Origin: Candidatus Aminicenantota bacterium
GTDB taxonomy: Bacteria > Acidobacteriota > Aminicenantia > Aminicenantales > Aminicenantaceae
Direction: 5' to 3'
Assembly: GCA_014727835.1 (NCBI GenBank)
Contig: WJMT01000090.1
Location: 1-38,574 of the forward strand
Length of the DNA: 38,574 bases
Both the position numbers and the translations under genes were made by a program. The notes below the pieces were generated by a model, which was not told the origin of the DNA, made no database searches, and was given only the letters and a program-made list of their open reading frames with translations. Positions 17,003 through 26,244 of this stretch are shown here, one piece after another. The stretch's first letter is position 1; every line of letters begins with the position of its first letter.

Positions 17003-17866
17003 TTATCTCCTTTCTTTGTATTTTAGGGTGTCCAAACCAAATTTTTCAATGATTCTCTTGTATTTCACGGCTTGAAGATTTTTCCCTCTTTTTTCAAATC
17101 CACCAATCAGAATGCAGCATTTTTTCAGCATTTGTTTTTTAACCAGTTCCTGCTGTGTGTCAGTCAGGTCCAATTCCAGCGCTTTCTCAAGAGCCCTGAT
17201 CCGAAACCGGTCCATCCCCCAATACTTCTTTGACAGCTGATCCTGGTGTCCTCCCCTCTTGATGATCAACCGGTCATCCAGAAACTTCACAGGATATCTG
17301 TGCGCCAGCCTGATTCCCAGGTCATAGTCCTCACAAGCTGGCAGCTCTTGGTCGAATGTTCCGATCTCATCAAACGCTTTTCGCCTGAAAAGCGCTGAAG
17401 AAAGGCTCAGCAGGCATAAAGGAAGGACTTTGTCAAAGATCCATCCAGAGTGTTTCCTGTGCTTTTTTTTGGGATTGACAAAAACACCGTTTCTGATCCA
17501 AATCTCCTGAGTGCAGCAGACCACAGCCTCAGGATTTGTTCTCATGTATTCCATTTGCAGACGGATCTTCTCTTTTTTCCAAAGGTCATCTGAATCCAGA
17601 TATGCAATGAAGTCTCCCTTGGAGAGCTCTAATCCCCGGTTCCTGGCAGAACTCACTCCTTTGTGTTCCTGATATTCATACCGAAGCGGTTCATCATAAG
17701 AATCCACCACCTCTCTGGTGTTATCTGTGGAGCCATCATCCACGATGATCAGTTCATACTCTTGGATGGAAGAGCTGTTTGAAAAGCAGTCCTGCTCTAA
17801 AACAGAATCAATGGCTTCCTTCAAATATGAGGCGCGGTTGAAAGTCGGGATAATGACACTGAGCAT
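17003..17866 (-). CDS. Family 2 glycosyltransferase
   Basis: 287-residue GT-A glycosyltransferase. It starts with SVIIPTFNRA, has DDGS (43-46) for nucleotide binding and DSDD (91-94) as the metal-binding DxD-type motif. The late ACEDYDLGIRL segment carries the probable catalytic acidic residues. It should transfer a sugar from a nucleotide-sugar donor to a surface glycan or lipid; the acceptor is unknown. There is no membrane helix, so it is cytosolic or membrane-peripheral. AAAGGA precedes the ATG. It follows the LEA-like gene by 17 bases and touches the nitroreductase gene. Confidence 0.85.
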   Translation of the reverse strand: MLSVIIPTFNRASYLKEAIDSVLEQDCFSNSSSIQEYELIIVDDGSTDNTREVVDSYDEPLRYEYQEHKGVSSARNRGLELSKGDFIAYLDSDDLWKKEKIRLQMEYMRTNPEAVVCCTQEIWIRNGVFVNPKKKHRKHSGWIFDKVLPLCLLSLSSALFRRKAFDEIGTFDQELPACEDYDLGIRLAHRYPVKFLDDRLIIKRGGHQDQLSKKYWGMDRFRIRALEKALELDLTDTQQELVKKQMLKKCCILIGGFEKRGKNLQAVKYKRIIEKFGLDTLKYKERR

Positions 17867-17883
17867 TCCTTTGCGGCCCTATA

Positions 17884-18723
17884 TTATCTCAGTAAGGGGG
17901 TGTCTTTTTCGATATCATAAGGCAGGTTTATGATCCCCCATACAGTGTCCAATCTGATCTCACCGGAAAACCGGCAAGAAACAGAGTCTAGCTGAAAAAA
18001 TCCATAGATGTCTTTACCCACTTCATAAAAATTAACCAGGGCATTCAGGGAGAATGTTTTTTTTCCATACTTTTCAATGCTTTTGTCTCCTGGAATACTG
18101 CCTTTGCTGATCATATATCCCCCGATTCTGAAAGAATAATGGATTTTGTTCACCAGGAGCTCGAATCCGTTTTTGTTGACGAACTGCACTTGAAGGTCAA
18201 AATCCGATCCAGCGATGGTGAGGTCATTGATTTTTATAGCTTGAATGTTCACTTCAGGAGGGGTGAAAATTGGAAATTCTCCCTTAAAATCAAAGGGGAC
18301 GACCCGTCTTCTCCTGCGCTCGCTTAGAAATTCGAATTCCCCCTTTATATAACATTGAACCATTTCACTGTCTTTTGTCTCAGGCGCGGTGTCAAACAGC
18401 AGATCATAGGTGATTTTAACCGGCAAAGCGATCATGGTGCTCTCCATGGCTGCGATTTTGAGCTCCTGCTCAACAGGCACCTGCATACGCAGATATTCTT
18501 TGTGGCCTGTAAAAAAACGGTAGGAGTATCGACTCAGATAATAATCTTGGGATGAGGAATTGACCAGGTTCACATAAAACACCAATTTCAGCCCTGAGCG
18601 CGACAGGTCCTGAACCTGTTTTTCCTCCAATGAGATCCCGATATCCTGTCTGAGGCCCACAGACCACACCGCATTCCAACCCATAAACAAGAATAGAGTC
18701 AAAATAATGATTGTTCTTTTCAT
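17884..18723 (-). CDS. Exported protein with two LEA14/WHy-like beta-sandwich domains
   Basis: 279 residues beginning with a signal peptide (MKRT, hydrophobic to about residue 21). Two related halves follow. Residues about 25-150 and 155-270 each resemble the water-stress/LEA type 2 fold: a domain entry like QVQDLSRSGLKLVFYVNLVN or IKINDLTIAGSDFDLQVQFV, then a strand with an Asn and a Tyr-rich edge. LEA14-like bacterial proteins are periplasmic and of unclear function, often linked to stress or envelope integrity. The assignment is by fold pattern only. GAGGA precedes the ATG. It is first in a cluster with the glycosyltransferase and nitroreductase. Confidence 0.6.
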   Translation of the reverse strand: MKRTIIILTLFLFMGWNAVWSVGLRQDIGISLEEKQVQDLSRSGLKLVFYVNLVNSSSQDYYLSRYSYRFFTGHKEYLRMQVPVEQELKIAAMESTMIALPVKITYDLLFDTAPETKDSEMVQCYIKGEFEFLSERRRRRVVPFDFKGEFPIFTPPEVNIQAIKINDLTIAGSDFDLQVQFVNKNGFELLVNKIHYSFRIGGYMISKGSIPGDKSIEKYGKKTFSLNALVNFYEVGKDIYGFFQLDSVSCRFSGEIRLDTVWGIINLPYDIEKDTPLLR

Positions 18724-18921
18724 CGATTTTCCTCAAAACAATCCAGGTTATTGGATAGATGGATTTCAGGATTTCTTATTATGCCAATAATTCCACCAGA
18801 AAACAAGTTTTCCAGGGTCGCCCAGGATCATTGAGCCAAACATCGATATTTGATTTCTCCCCATTTCTGGTATATCATCCCAATGACATCAAATATGGAT
18901 TAAAAGAACAGAGAAAAACAT

Positions 18922-20373
18922 ATGAAAAAAATCAAGTCGGATTTTCCGCACAAAACTTTTTTTGTGGAGCATTTCGGCGAAAACATATTTGCTGTGGGCG
19001 GATACATCCGGGATAAACTGCTGGATCCAAGCAGCAAATCCGGGATGGTGGACCTGATCATCACTGGTGTTCCCGCAGAAAAAATCATTGAGACTTTAAA
19101 AATTTTTGGCAAAGTCAACCTGGTAGGAAAAAGTTTTGGCGTGATTAAATTTGTCATCGATCATCAAACTTATGACATCGCGCTGCCCAGAAAAGACTTT
19201 CCAAAAAACAAGAAAAAAAGAGGACACAAAGACTTTATCATCCAAGCCGATCCTGAGATCCCCCTTAAACAGGACCTGAAAAGACGCGACTTCCGATGCA
19301 ACAGCATGGCTCTCCGTCTTTCAGACGATACTCTGATCGATCATTTCAACGGAGTTCAAGATGTCAAAGACAAAGTCCTTCGGCTCACCAATCCCGATTC
19401 ATTCCCTGATGATCCTCTGCGGGTATTGAGAGCAGCCCGGTTTGCTTCCACTCTTGATTTCAAGGTGGACCCCCGGATATACAAAGTATCCAAACACATT
19501 GACCTGACAGGTTTGAGCGTGGAGCGGATCACCGAAGAACTGTTTCAAATTCTCCTGAATTCTCCTTCCCCGTCCAAAGGTCTGGATGAACTGTTCAAGC
19601 TGGATGCTCTGCGCCAGCTTTTTCCTTCTCTGTATACTCTCACGCTTTCCATCCAAGATTCCTTGTTTCACCCTGAAAAAGACACATACGGTCATCATAC
19701 GGTTTGGAAACACACCACCATAACTGTGGACCAAGCCAAAAGACTGGCAGAGATCCGCAACATCCAAGCACAGAGAAAACTGGTTCTTCTTCTAGCCGCC
19801 CTTTTTCATGACATCGGAAAACCGGAAACAGCTCAATGGGAATACAAAAAAGGCCGGATGGTCATCACCAACAACCGTCATGACATAAGAGGAGAAAAAG
19901 AGGTTAAAAAAATATTAAATCAGTACAAAATCCATACCAGAGAGGGATATGACCTGAAAAACACCGTTCTTCGTATGATACGCTGTCATCACCGGGCCTC
20001 TGAACTGTGGCAGAACCGAGAGGTGATCACCAAAAAAGCCTTCAACCGTTTGGCTGCAGATGTGGACGGAGAAATTGAACTGCTCATTGTCCTGGATGCT
20101 GCTGACAGGGCTGGTCGAAATGAGACTCCTGTTCAAGGATTGGACAAACAAGGCCATTGGCTCCTGAATCAGTTCAAAGAACTCAATGTATCCAGAGAAA
20201 CCATCAAGCCTTTGATTATGGGAAGAGACCTCATAAAACTGGGAGTGAAGCCAGGCCCAAAAATGGGGCGGATTTTAAAAAAACTGTATCAGCTCCAGCT
20301 CGATGATGAATTCAGGACCAAAAAACAGGGCCTGAAACATGCTCAACAGATGATCAAAAAGGAGGGGTCATGA
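18922..20373 (+). CDS. cca: CCA-adding enzyme / poly(A) polymerase family protein with HD domain and altered DxD motif
   Basis: 483 residues of class II nucleotidyltransferase plus an HD-type phosphohydrolase domain. Present are GGYIRD (26-31), RRD (121-123) with the nucleotide-template region, DDPLRVLRAARF (163-174), ERITEEL (201-207) and HD 296-297 in ALFHDIGKP. The motif that should read DxD after GGxxRD reads Met42-Val-Asp44, so the first catalytic metal ligand is lost while the second stays. Either the activity is altered or lost, or a neighbouring acidic residue such as D85 compensates. The normal role would be CCA addition to tRNA 3' ends with 2',3'-phosphate processing by HD. The stop overlaps the galE-like start by 4 bases. 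Ribosome binding site weak. Confidence 0.8.
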   Translation: MKKIKSDFPHKTFFVEHFGENIFAVGGYIRDKLLDPSSKSGMVDLIITGVPAEKIIETLKIFGKVNLVGKSFGVIKFVIDHQTYDIALPRKDFPKNKKKRGHKDFIIQADPEIPLKQDLKRRDFRCNSMALRLSDDTLIDHFNGVQDVKDKVLRLTNPDSFPDDPLRVLRAARFASTLDFKVDPRIYKVSKHIDLTGLSVERITEELFQILLNSPSPSKGLDELFKLDALRQLFPSLYTLTLSIQDSLFHPEKDTYGHHTVWKHTTITVDQAKRLAEIRNIQAQRKLVLLLAALFHDIGKPETAQWEYKKGRMVITNNRHDIRGEKEVKKILNQYKIHTREGYDLKNTVLRMIRCHHRASELWQNREVITKKAFNRLAADVDGEIELLIVLDAADRAGRNETPVQGLDKQGHWLLNQFKELNVSRETIKPLIMGRDLIKLGVKPGPKMGRILKKLYQLQLDDEFRTKKQGLKHAQQMIKKEGS

Positions 20374-21353
20374 CCGTTCTTGTCTCAGGAGGAGCCGGTT
20401 ACATTGGCTCTCACACCACCAAATCATTGATCAAGCATGGTTTTGATCCCATCATTTTGGATAATTTTTCTTCAGGGAAAAAACAATTGGTTCCTCAAGG
20501 GACTTCTCAAATTATTGAAAAAGACTTGAAAGATAAAAAAGGCATTCTGGAAATATTTCAAAAACATGAAATCAAAGCTGTGCTTCATTTCGCTTCCCTG
20601 ATTCAAGTTGGAGAATCTTACACCGACCCTCATCAATACTATTCAGCTAATCTGATAAACAGTCTGAATCTCCTCGAAGCCATGCTCAAAACAGAAGTCA
20701 AATATTTCATTTTCTCTTCCAGTGCAGCTGTGTATGGGACTCCCAACCAAATTCCCATTTCAGAATCCCATTCTGTGAACCCTGTGAATCCCTACGGAAG
20801 AACAAAACTCATGATTGAAGAAATCCTCAAAGATTACCAAAGAGCCTATGGGCTCCAGTTTGTGTCTCTCCGGTATTTCAATGCAGCTGGTGCAGATCCT
20901 GACACAGAACTCGGGGAGATGCATGATCCTGAGACGCATCTCATTCCCAATGTTTTGTTATCTCTTCTGGATCGGAACAGAAAACTAGAAATTTTTGGCA
21001 CAGATTTCCCTACCAAAGACGGAACAGCCATCAGAGATTACATCCATGTCACAGACCTGGCTGAAGCCCATGTCCTCGCTCTCAAATACCTGAAAAAGCA
21101 CCATCAAAGCGAGTTCATCAATTTAGGAACAAACCAGGGTTATTCTGTCAAAGAGATCCTCACCAGGACAGAACACACCACCGGAAAAAAGGTCCCATAT
21201 ACAGAAAAACCGAGGAGAAAAGGAGATGTGGCTGTGCTGGTGGCTTCCCATGCCAAAGCCCAGGACCTTCTGGGATGGGAACTGAACTACTCGGACATAG
21301 ACATCATTCTCCAAACCGCCTGGTCCTGGCATAAAAAAACAGCCAATGCGTGA
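20370..21353 (+). CDS. galE: UDP-glucose 4-epimerase-like protein
   Basis: 327-residue extended short-chain dehydrogenase. The NAD motif is GGAGYIG (7-13). The Ser triad (116-118) and Tyr142-x-x-x-Lys146 (YGRTK) form the catalytic set. NAAGADP, EFINLGTNQGYSV and the late RRKGDVAVLVAS match GalE rather than dTDP-glucose dehydratases. It interconverts UDP-glucose and UDP-galactose for surface glycans; related UDP-hexose substrates cannot be excluded. AAGGAGGGG lies just upstream of the ATG, inside the cca end, so translation is coupled. Confidence 0.88.
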   Translation: MTVLVSGGAGYIGSHTTKSLIKHGFDPIILDNFSSGKKQLVPQGTSQIIEKDLKDKKGILEIFQKHEIKAVLHFASLIQVGESYTDPHQYYSANLINSLNLLEAMLKTEVKYFIFSSSAAVYGTPNQIPISESHSVNPVNPYGRTKLMIEEILKDYQRAYGLQFVSLRYFNAAGADPDTELGEMHDPETHLIPNVLLSLLDRNRKLEIFGTDFPTKDGTAIRDYIHVTDLAEAHVLALKYLKKHHQSEFINLGTNQGYSVKEILTRTEHTTGKKVPYTEKPRRKGDVAVLVASHAKAQDLLGWELNYSDIDIILQTAWSWHKKTANA

Positions 21354-21408
21354 AATCCAGGTGCGGCTCTTTCATGCACTAATGCAACGAAATGATTAAT
21401 GATTGTGT

Positions 21409-21437
21409 TTGACTCTAAAAGGCAACAATGCTATAAA
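21409..21437 (+). promoter_or_regulatory. Putative sigma-70 promoter of the mltD-like gene
   Basis: TTGACT (21409-21414), a 17-base spacer and TATAAA (21432-21437). The transcript would start near 21444, only about 14 bases before the ATG, and the leader has no clear Shine-Dalgarno site. Confidence 0.55.
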
Positions 21438-21457
21438 GTGTTCTATTTAGAAATCAT

Positions 21458-23263
21458 ATGAACTATCATAAATACATAATCAACGGATTCATCATCCTCA
21501 TCACATCCCTTCTGCTCTTTAACTGTGCTTCACGCCATAAGGAATCTCTTCAGCCAGAGCAAGTCTCCACACCCCCTTCTCAGACAAAACCTGAACCCAT
21601 TGCAGAGAAAGTAGTAGAGGAGAAAGAAACCAAAGCAGCTCAGGACATCCAGAAAAGCGAAAGCAAAGAGGAAGCAGAGAAGATATATCCGGAGGCTCCC
21701 AAGGAAGAAAGAGAGATCGAACCATCAGAAGCTCTGGAGGAAGCCATGGGCATTTATAGAGAAGCCCTGCGGGCTTGGGACCAGGGTCACATTGACGATG
21801 CCATCTCCTTTCTTGACAGTGCATATGACCTCATCTATCATATCAAACTCCCTCCGGATTCTGCCCTTATTCAGGATAAAAATGACCTGCGTCTTTTGAT
21901 CGCCCAAAGAATCCAAGAGATCTATGCTTCCCGCACCGGTGCTTTGGGAGAAAACCACGGTTCGATTCCCTTGGTTGAGAATAAGTACGTGCTCAAAGAA
22001 ATCAAAAGTTTCACTGGAAAAGAAAAAAAGCTCTTCCAACAGGCCTACAAGAGGTCAGGTCAATACAGAGAAATGATCCTTGATGAGCTCAATAAGGAAG
22101 GGCTGCCCCGGGAACTCTCATGGATGCCCATGATCGAGAGCTGGTTTAAGATCAGAGCTTACTCTAGAGCCAGAGCTCTGGGCCTGTGGCAGTTTATCTC
22201 TTCCACAGGTTATCGATTCGGACTCAAAAGAGACCGATGGATCGATGAACGAATGGATCCCGAGAAATCAACCAGAGCAGCAGTCCAGTATCTCAAAGAG
22301 CTTCATTCTTATTTCGGAGACTGGACCACAGCTCTCGCTGCTTATAATTGCGGAGAATTTCGAGTCCAAAGAATCATCAGAAATCAGCGAATCAATTACC
22401 TGGATAATTTCTGGGACCTTTACCCTATGCTCCCAAGAGAAACGTCCCGTTTTGTTCCTCGGTTCATTGCTGCTGTGTTCATTGTCAACGATCCGGGAAA
22501 ATTCAATATGAGCCTCCCAACACCAGACCCACCTTTGAATTACCAAGAAATCACCATTCGTCGGCCTATCAAACTATCCACTCTTTCCACGAAAATGGGA
22601 CTTCCTCCTGAAAAGCTGGCTGACTTCAATCCTGAACTCAGGCACAAATCCACACCTGACAGAGAATACACCCTTAAAGTCCCTGCCGGGACATTGGAAA
22701 TGGCCTCCTCTGTGGTGAATTCTCTTCCTCGCTGGATCCCCCCGGAAGCCACTTATTTCATCCATTATGTGAGAAGAGGAGAAACCGTCTCTGAAATCGC
22801 CAGCAGATACGGAACATCTATCTCCTCAATTGCGCGATTGAATCGGCTGAATCGGAGATACCTGATCCGTCCCGGACAGAGATTGAAGGTCCCGGGGAGC
22901 TCAAGGAGCCGGTCCACATCAGTCCCTTCCAGGAACCTGTCCAAACAAGGGAACAATCTCATATACACTGTCAGGCGGGGAGATTCTCTCTACCTTATTG
23001 CCAATGCGTTCGGAACCACGATTCAAAACATAAAAAATCTGAACAATTTGAACAGCAGCAGACTGGATGTAGGGCAGAAATTGGTCATCCAATCCGGAAC
23101 TCCGGAAGGAGCCGTTTTTTACACCGTGAAAGCTGGAGATACGCCCTATAAAATTGCCCGACGATTTGGGATGAGACTGAATGTGCTGTTGAGTATAAAC
23201 GGGCTGACAAAATATTCAAAAATCTATCCGGGGCAAAAACTCTGGGTCACTGAAAACAAATAA
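21458..23263 (+). CDS. mltD: Membrane-bound lytic murein transglycosylase with three LysM domains (MltD-like)
   Basis: Cleaves peptidoglycan between MurNAc and GlcNAc to give 1,6-anhydro ends. The 601 residues begin with a hydrophobic export signal ending in Cys23 (LLFNC), a probable though atypical lipobox because Asn is at -1. A Glu/Lys/Pro-rich spacer (25-95) follows, then the SLT domain with catalytic Glu227 in MPMIES and the family signatures ALGLWQFI and AAYNCGE. Three LysM peptidoglycan-binding modules start at about 436, 501 and 555 (HYVRRGET, YTVRRGDS, YTVKAGDT). Its stop is only 4 bases from the stop of convergent rplQ. Confidence 0.92.
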   Translation: MNYHKYIINGFIILITSLLLFNCASRHKESLQPEQVSTPPSQTKPEPIAEKVVEEKETKAAQDIQKSESKEEAEKIYPEAPKEEREIEPSEALEEAMGIYREALRAWDQGHIDDAISFLDSAYDLIYHIKLPPDSALIQDKNDLRLLIAQRIQEIYASRTGALGENHGSIPLVENKYVLKEIKSFTGKEKKLFQQAYKRSGQYREMILDELNKEGLPRELSWMPMIESWFKIRAYSRARALGLWQFISSTGYRFGLKRDRWIDERMDPEKSTRAAVQYLKELHSYFGDWTTALAAYNCGEFRVQRIIRNQRINYLDNFWDLYPMLPRETSRFVPRFIAAVFIVNDPGKFNMSLPTPDPPLNYQEITIRRPIKLSTLSTKMGLPPEKLADFNPELRHKSTPDREYTLKVPAGTLEMASSVVNSLPRWIPPEATYFIHYVRRGETVSEIASRYGTSISSIARLNRLNRRYLIRPGQRLKVPGSSRSRSTSVPSRNLSKQGNNLIYTVRRGDSLYLIANAFGTTIQNIKNLNNLNSSRLDVGQKLVIQSGTPEGAVFYTVKAGDTPYKIARRFGMRLNVLLSINGLTKYSKIYPGQKLWVTENK

Positions 23264-23267
23264 TGTT

Positions 23268-23696
23268 TTATTTTCTTGATTGAGCAGCGGATTTGGCTTT
23301 TTCTGCAACCGTTTCCTTTTTCTTGGCCTTTTTCTCAAACTCAGTTCCGACCAGTTCGATCACAGCCATTTCCGCTCCATCTCCGGCACGGGGCTCCAAT
23401 TTCACAATCCGGGTATAGCCACCGGGACGTTCCAAAAACCGCGGGGCGATTTCCTGGAAAAGTTTCTGCACCACATCTTTCTTATAAACATATCTCAGGG
23501 CCCTTCTTCGAGCATGAAGGGTATCTTTTTTGGCAAGTGTGATCATCTTTTCTGCAACCGGCCTCAAAGCTTTGGCTTTGGCTTTGGTTGTCTTGATCCG
23601 TTCTTTTTCCAGAAAGGAAGTGACCAGATTTCGTAAAAGTGCTTTTCTTTGAGCTGAGTCTCTGTTCAAACGGTGACGCTTGACTTTATGCCTCAT
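23268..23696 (-). CDS. rplQ: 50S ribosomal protein L17
   Basis: 142-residue L17, starting [20 protein letters not shown] and containing [19 protein letters not shown], both family signatures. The last 25 or so residues are a Lys/Ala/Glu tail beyond the conserved fold. It is the last gene of the ribosomal supercluster and overlaps rpoA by 4 bases (ATGA). No hairpin terminator is visible between its stop and the convergent mltD-like gene, where only 4 bases separate the stops. Confidence 0.97.
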   Translation of the reverse strand: MRHKVKRHRLNRDSAQRKALLRNLVTSFLEKERIKTTKAKAKALRPVAEKMITLAKKDTLHARRRALRYVYKKDVVQKLFQEIAPRFLERPGGYTRIVKLEPRAGDGAEMAVIELVGTEFEKKAKKKETVAEKAKSAAQSRK

Positions 23697-24733
23697 TCTT
23701 CCTCTTCTCCTTCCTCTTCTTCTTCTTGAGATTCAATGGTCTCGTCAATTTGGTCCAATAAAGCCGGTTCAAACTCTGTGTTCAGCTCCAGATCCATTTC
23801 TTTGAGCGTTTCCTTGATTTCCAGAAGGGATTTGCGGCCGAAATTTTTTGTCTTTAGCAGCTCTTCTTCGGTTTTCTGCACCAGCTCATAGACATAACTG
23901 ATGCCTGCTGAGCGAAGGCAGTTGTTTGACCTGACGGACAGTTCAAGATGATCAATTGATTTTGTCAAAATGTCCAGTTTGTTCATATAAGGAATTTCCT
24001 CTTTTTCTTCTTTCTCGTCTCTCACTAGAGGTTCATCCACCACATTCATAAAGATGACCAGATGATCCCGCAAAATCTTTGCACCGTTGGAGACCGCATC
24101 CTGGGGATTCATTGCTCCAGTGGTCCAGACTTCCAAATCCAGTTTCTCATAATCAATTCGTTTGCCGACCCGGGCTGGGTTGACTTCATAGTTGACCTTG
24201 ATCACAGGTGAATGAGACGAGTCCAGCGGGATGAAATCCACTCCCAAATCCTTATCATAATTCTGGTCTGCAGGAACATATCCCCTTTTATTCTCTACCC
24301 TCATTTCTATATCCAGTTTTCCATCCTTATCTAAAGATGCGATATGAATATCCTCATTAAGGATTTCGATATCAGAATCATGCTCAATATCCGAGGCTTT
24401 GGCATCAATCGGTCCTTTAACTTTCAATGTCATGACCTTTGGTTCAGCTGTGTTCATCTTTAACCTAAGGCTTTTCAAATTGAGCAAAATATCTGTCACA
24501 TCTTCCACCACACCTGGAATGGTTGAAAACTCATGGAGAACCCCCTGGATCCGCACATTAGTTATGGCTGCTCCAGGTATTGAAGAAAGCAGTATTCTTC
24601 TCAATGAATTGCCGACAGTGATGCCATATCCTCTTTCAAAAGGCTGAGCAAAAAACCTTCCATATGAATCTGTGAGTGATTCTGAATCACATTCAAGATG
24701 CCGGGGCCTTTGAAATCCTATTTTGGTCATCAT
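23693..24733 (-). CDS. rpoA: DNA-directed RNA polymerase alpha subunit
   Basis: 346 residues: assembly domain (about 1-230, with [21 protein letters not shown] near 33-53) and C-terminal DNA/activator-binding domain (about 255-325, with [16 protein letters not shown] and [14 protein letters not shown]). The tail after the C-terminal domain is strongly acidic, ending in a run of Glu broken by one Gly. Two adjacent ATG codons (24733 and 24730) follow AGGAGG; the second has the better spacing, so the protein may be one residue shorter. A 76-base gap separates it from rpsD, the longest in the ribosomal cluster. Confidence 0.97.
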   Translation of the reverse strand: MMTKIGFQRPRHLECDSESLTDSYGRFFAQPFERGYGITVGNSLRRILLSSIPGAAITNVRIQGVLHEFSTIPGVVEDVTDILLNLKSLRLKMNTAEPKVMTLKVKGPIDAKASDIEHDSDIEILNEDIHIASLDKDGKLDIEMRVENKRGYVPADQNYDKDLGVDFIPLDSSHSPVIKVNYEVNPARVGKRIDYEKLDLEVWTTGAMNPQDAVSNGAKILRDHLVIFMNVVDEPLVRDEKEEKEEIPYMNKLDILTKSIDHLELSVRSNNCLRSAGISYVYELVQKTEEELLKTKNFGRKSLLEIKETLKEMDLELNTEFEPALLDQIDETIESQEEEEEGEEEE

Positions 24734-24810
24734 TCCTCCTCTTTCGGTACCCTCACTTAATTATCTCTATTCTCAATAAAGGGGATGCATTATTTTTATA
24801 TTAACGTGTC

Positions 24811-25437
24811 TTACTTTGAATACAATTCCACCACCAATCTTTCCTCAACAGGAATGGTGATGTCCTCCCGTTTCGGAAAGGAGACAACAGTGGCTGTCTT
24901 TTCCTGTGCATTGACATCCAGCCAAGCAGGCACTTCCTTGTTTTTGTTCGCTTCAATAATAGCATTGAGGTCTTCATTTTCAACAGATGTATCATGAATG
25001 GAGATCATATCGTTTTTTTCAACCAGCATGGACGGAACTGTGGCTTTCCTTCCATTTTTCTGAAAATGTTCATGAGTGATCAACTGCCTTGCATGAGCCC
25101 TGGAAAACGCAAAACCAATCAAATAAATCACATTATCCAGCCGTCTTTCCAGCATGGATAGAAGGATTTCTCCTGTCACGCCTCTTTTTCTTTCAGCTCT
25201 TTTGAAAAACAATTTGAATTGCTTTTCAGACATGCCATAGTATCTCTTTAATTTCTGTTTTTCTCTCAGCTGAATCCCATATCCTAATATTCTTCTCCTG
25301 GCTCTTCCGTGTTCTCCAGGAGGATAGGCTTTTCTCTCCACAGGGCATTTGTCGGTATGACATTTGTGCCCCTTAAGAAACAATTTGGTCTTTTCAACTC
25401 TGCAGAAACGGCAAGTGCTGTTTTGATTTTGAGCCAT
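24811..25437 (-). CDS. rpsD: 30S ribosomal protein S4 (zinc-type)
   Basis: 208-residue primary 16S rRNA-binding protein, also the usual autoregulator of the alpha operon. The N-terminal CRFCRVEK with HKCHTDKC keeps four Cys, the zinc-binding C+ form. The S4 RNA-binding domain contains RRLDNVIYLIGFAFSRAHARQL. ATG at 25437 is chosen over an in-frame TTG at 25443 because GAGGAGG is 8 bases before the ATG but only 2 before the TTG. Confidence 0.96.
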   Translation of the reverse strand: MAQNQNSTCRFCRVEKTKLFLKGHKCHTDKCPVERKAYPPGEHGRARRRILGYGIQLREKQKLKRYYGMSEKQFKLFFKRAERKRGVTGEILLSMLERRLDNVIYLIGFAFSRAHARQLITHEHFQKNGRKATVPSMLVEKNDMISIHDTSVENEDLNAIIEANKNKEVPAWLDVNAQEKTATVVSFPKREDITIPVEERLVVELYSK

Positions 25438-25458
25438 ATTCAATTCCTCCTCAGGTGT

Positions 25459-25857
25459 TTAGACCCTTCTTCTCTTTCTTCCTCTGCATCCATTATGAGG
25501 CAAAGGGGTCACATCTCTAATAGATTTGATTTCCAATCCTGCTGCCTGAAGTGCTCTGATGGCTGACTCTCTTCCGGCTCCAGGACCTTTGACTCTGACA
25601 TCCACATAACGGACACCCAAGTCTATTGCGTTCTCTCCCACTTCCTGGGCAGCCAATTGGGCCGCATAAGGAGTTCCTTTCCGTGCTCCGGTGAAACCAG
25701 CGGACCCGCAGCTTCCCCAACAGATCACGTTTCCCTGTTGGTCCGTGATAGTGATGATGGTGTTGTTGAAAGTAGAAAAGATATCCGCGATTCCATATCC
25801 GATGTCTCTTTTGACTTTTTTCTTCTTTGTTTTTGTCTTTGTCTTTTTTTTGGGCAT
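25459..25857 (-). CDS. rpsK: 30S ribosomal protein S11
   Basis: 132 residues, a platform protein of the 30S subunit. The N-terminus is a Lys/Thr-rich run ([12 protein letters not shown]). The body shows [26 protein letters not shown] and the conserved end [18 protein letters not shown]. The usual WSSAG segment reads WGSCGSAGF, slightly divergent. It lies between rpsM and rpsD as expected. Confidence 0.97.
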   Translation of the reverse strand: MPKKKTKTKTKKKKVKRDIGYGIADIFSTFNNTIITITDQQGNVICWGSCGSAGFTGARKGTPYAAQLAAQEVGENAIDLGVRYVDVRVKGPGAGRESAIRALQAAGLEIKSIRDVTPLPHNGCRGRKRRRV

Positions 25858-25870
25858 CAGCAGCTCCTTT

Positions 25871-26233
25871 CTATTTCTTTATTCTTCTGGCGGAAGGTCC
25901 TTTTCTGGTCCGGGCATTTGTTTTGGTCCTTTGACCTCTCACAGGAAGATTTTTTTTATGACGCTGTCCCCTATAGGAACTGATATCTATCAATCTTTTA
26001 ATGTTTCCAGAGACTTCTTTTCTGAGGTCTCCTTCAATATTTTGTCCTTTTTCGATTTCTTTCCTGATTTTGTTTATTTCTTCTTCCGTCAAATCTTTTA
26101 CTTTTTTGTCTTTACTTATCTTCACTTTCTCTAGGATCAAATTGGACCGGGAACGCCCGATTCCATAGAGATAAGTCAATCCGATTTCAATCCTTTTTTC
26201 AGACGGGAGTGTGATTCCTGCTATTCTTGCCAT
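25871..26233 (-). CDS. rpsM: 30S ribosomal protein S13
   Basis: 120 residues beginning [26 protein letters not shown], the family start. [28 protein letters not shown] marks the C-terminal tRNA/16S contact tail. The frame is open 96 bases further upstream, but that part overlaps rpmJ and lacks family similarity; GAGGAAA just before the ATG at 26233 supports the shorter form. Confidence 0.96.
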   Translation of the reverse strand: MARIAGITLPSEKRIEIGLTYLYGIGRSRSNLILEKVKISKDKKVKDLTEEEINKIRKEIEKGQNIEGDLRKEVSGNIKRLIDISSYRGQRHKKNLPVRGQRTKTNARTRKGPSARRIKK

Positions 26234-26244
26234 TTTTTCCTCAT

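Noticed and set aside
18724-18921. Promoter or RNA gene in the gap before cca
   Set aside because: The best pairs (for example TTGATT with TATATC) have 15-base spacing and poor matches; no tRNA-like or structured RNA fold is visible.
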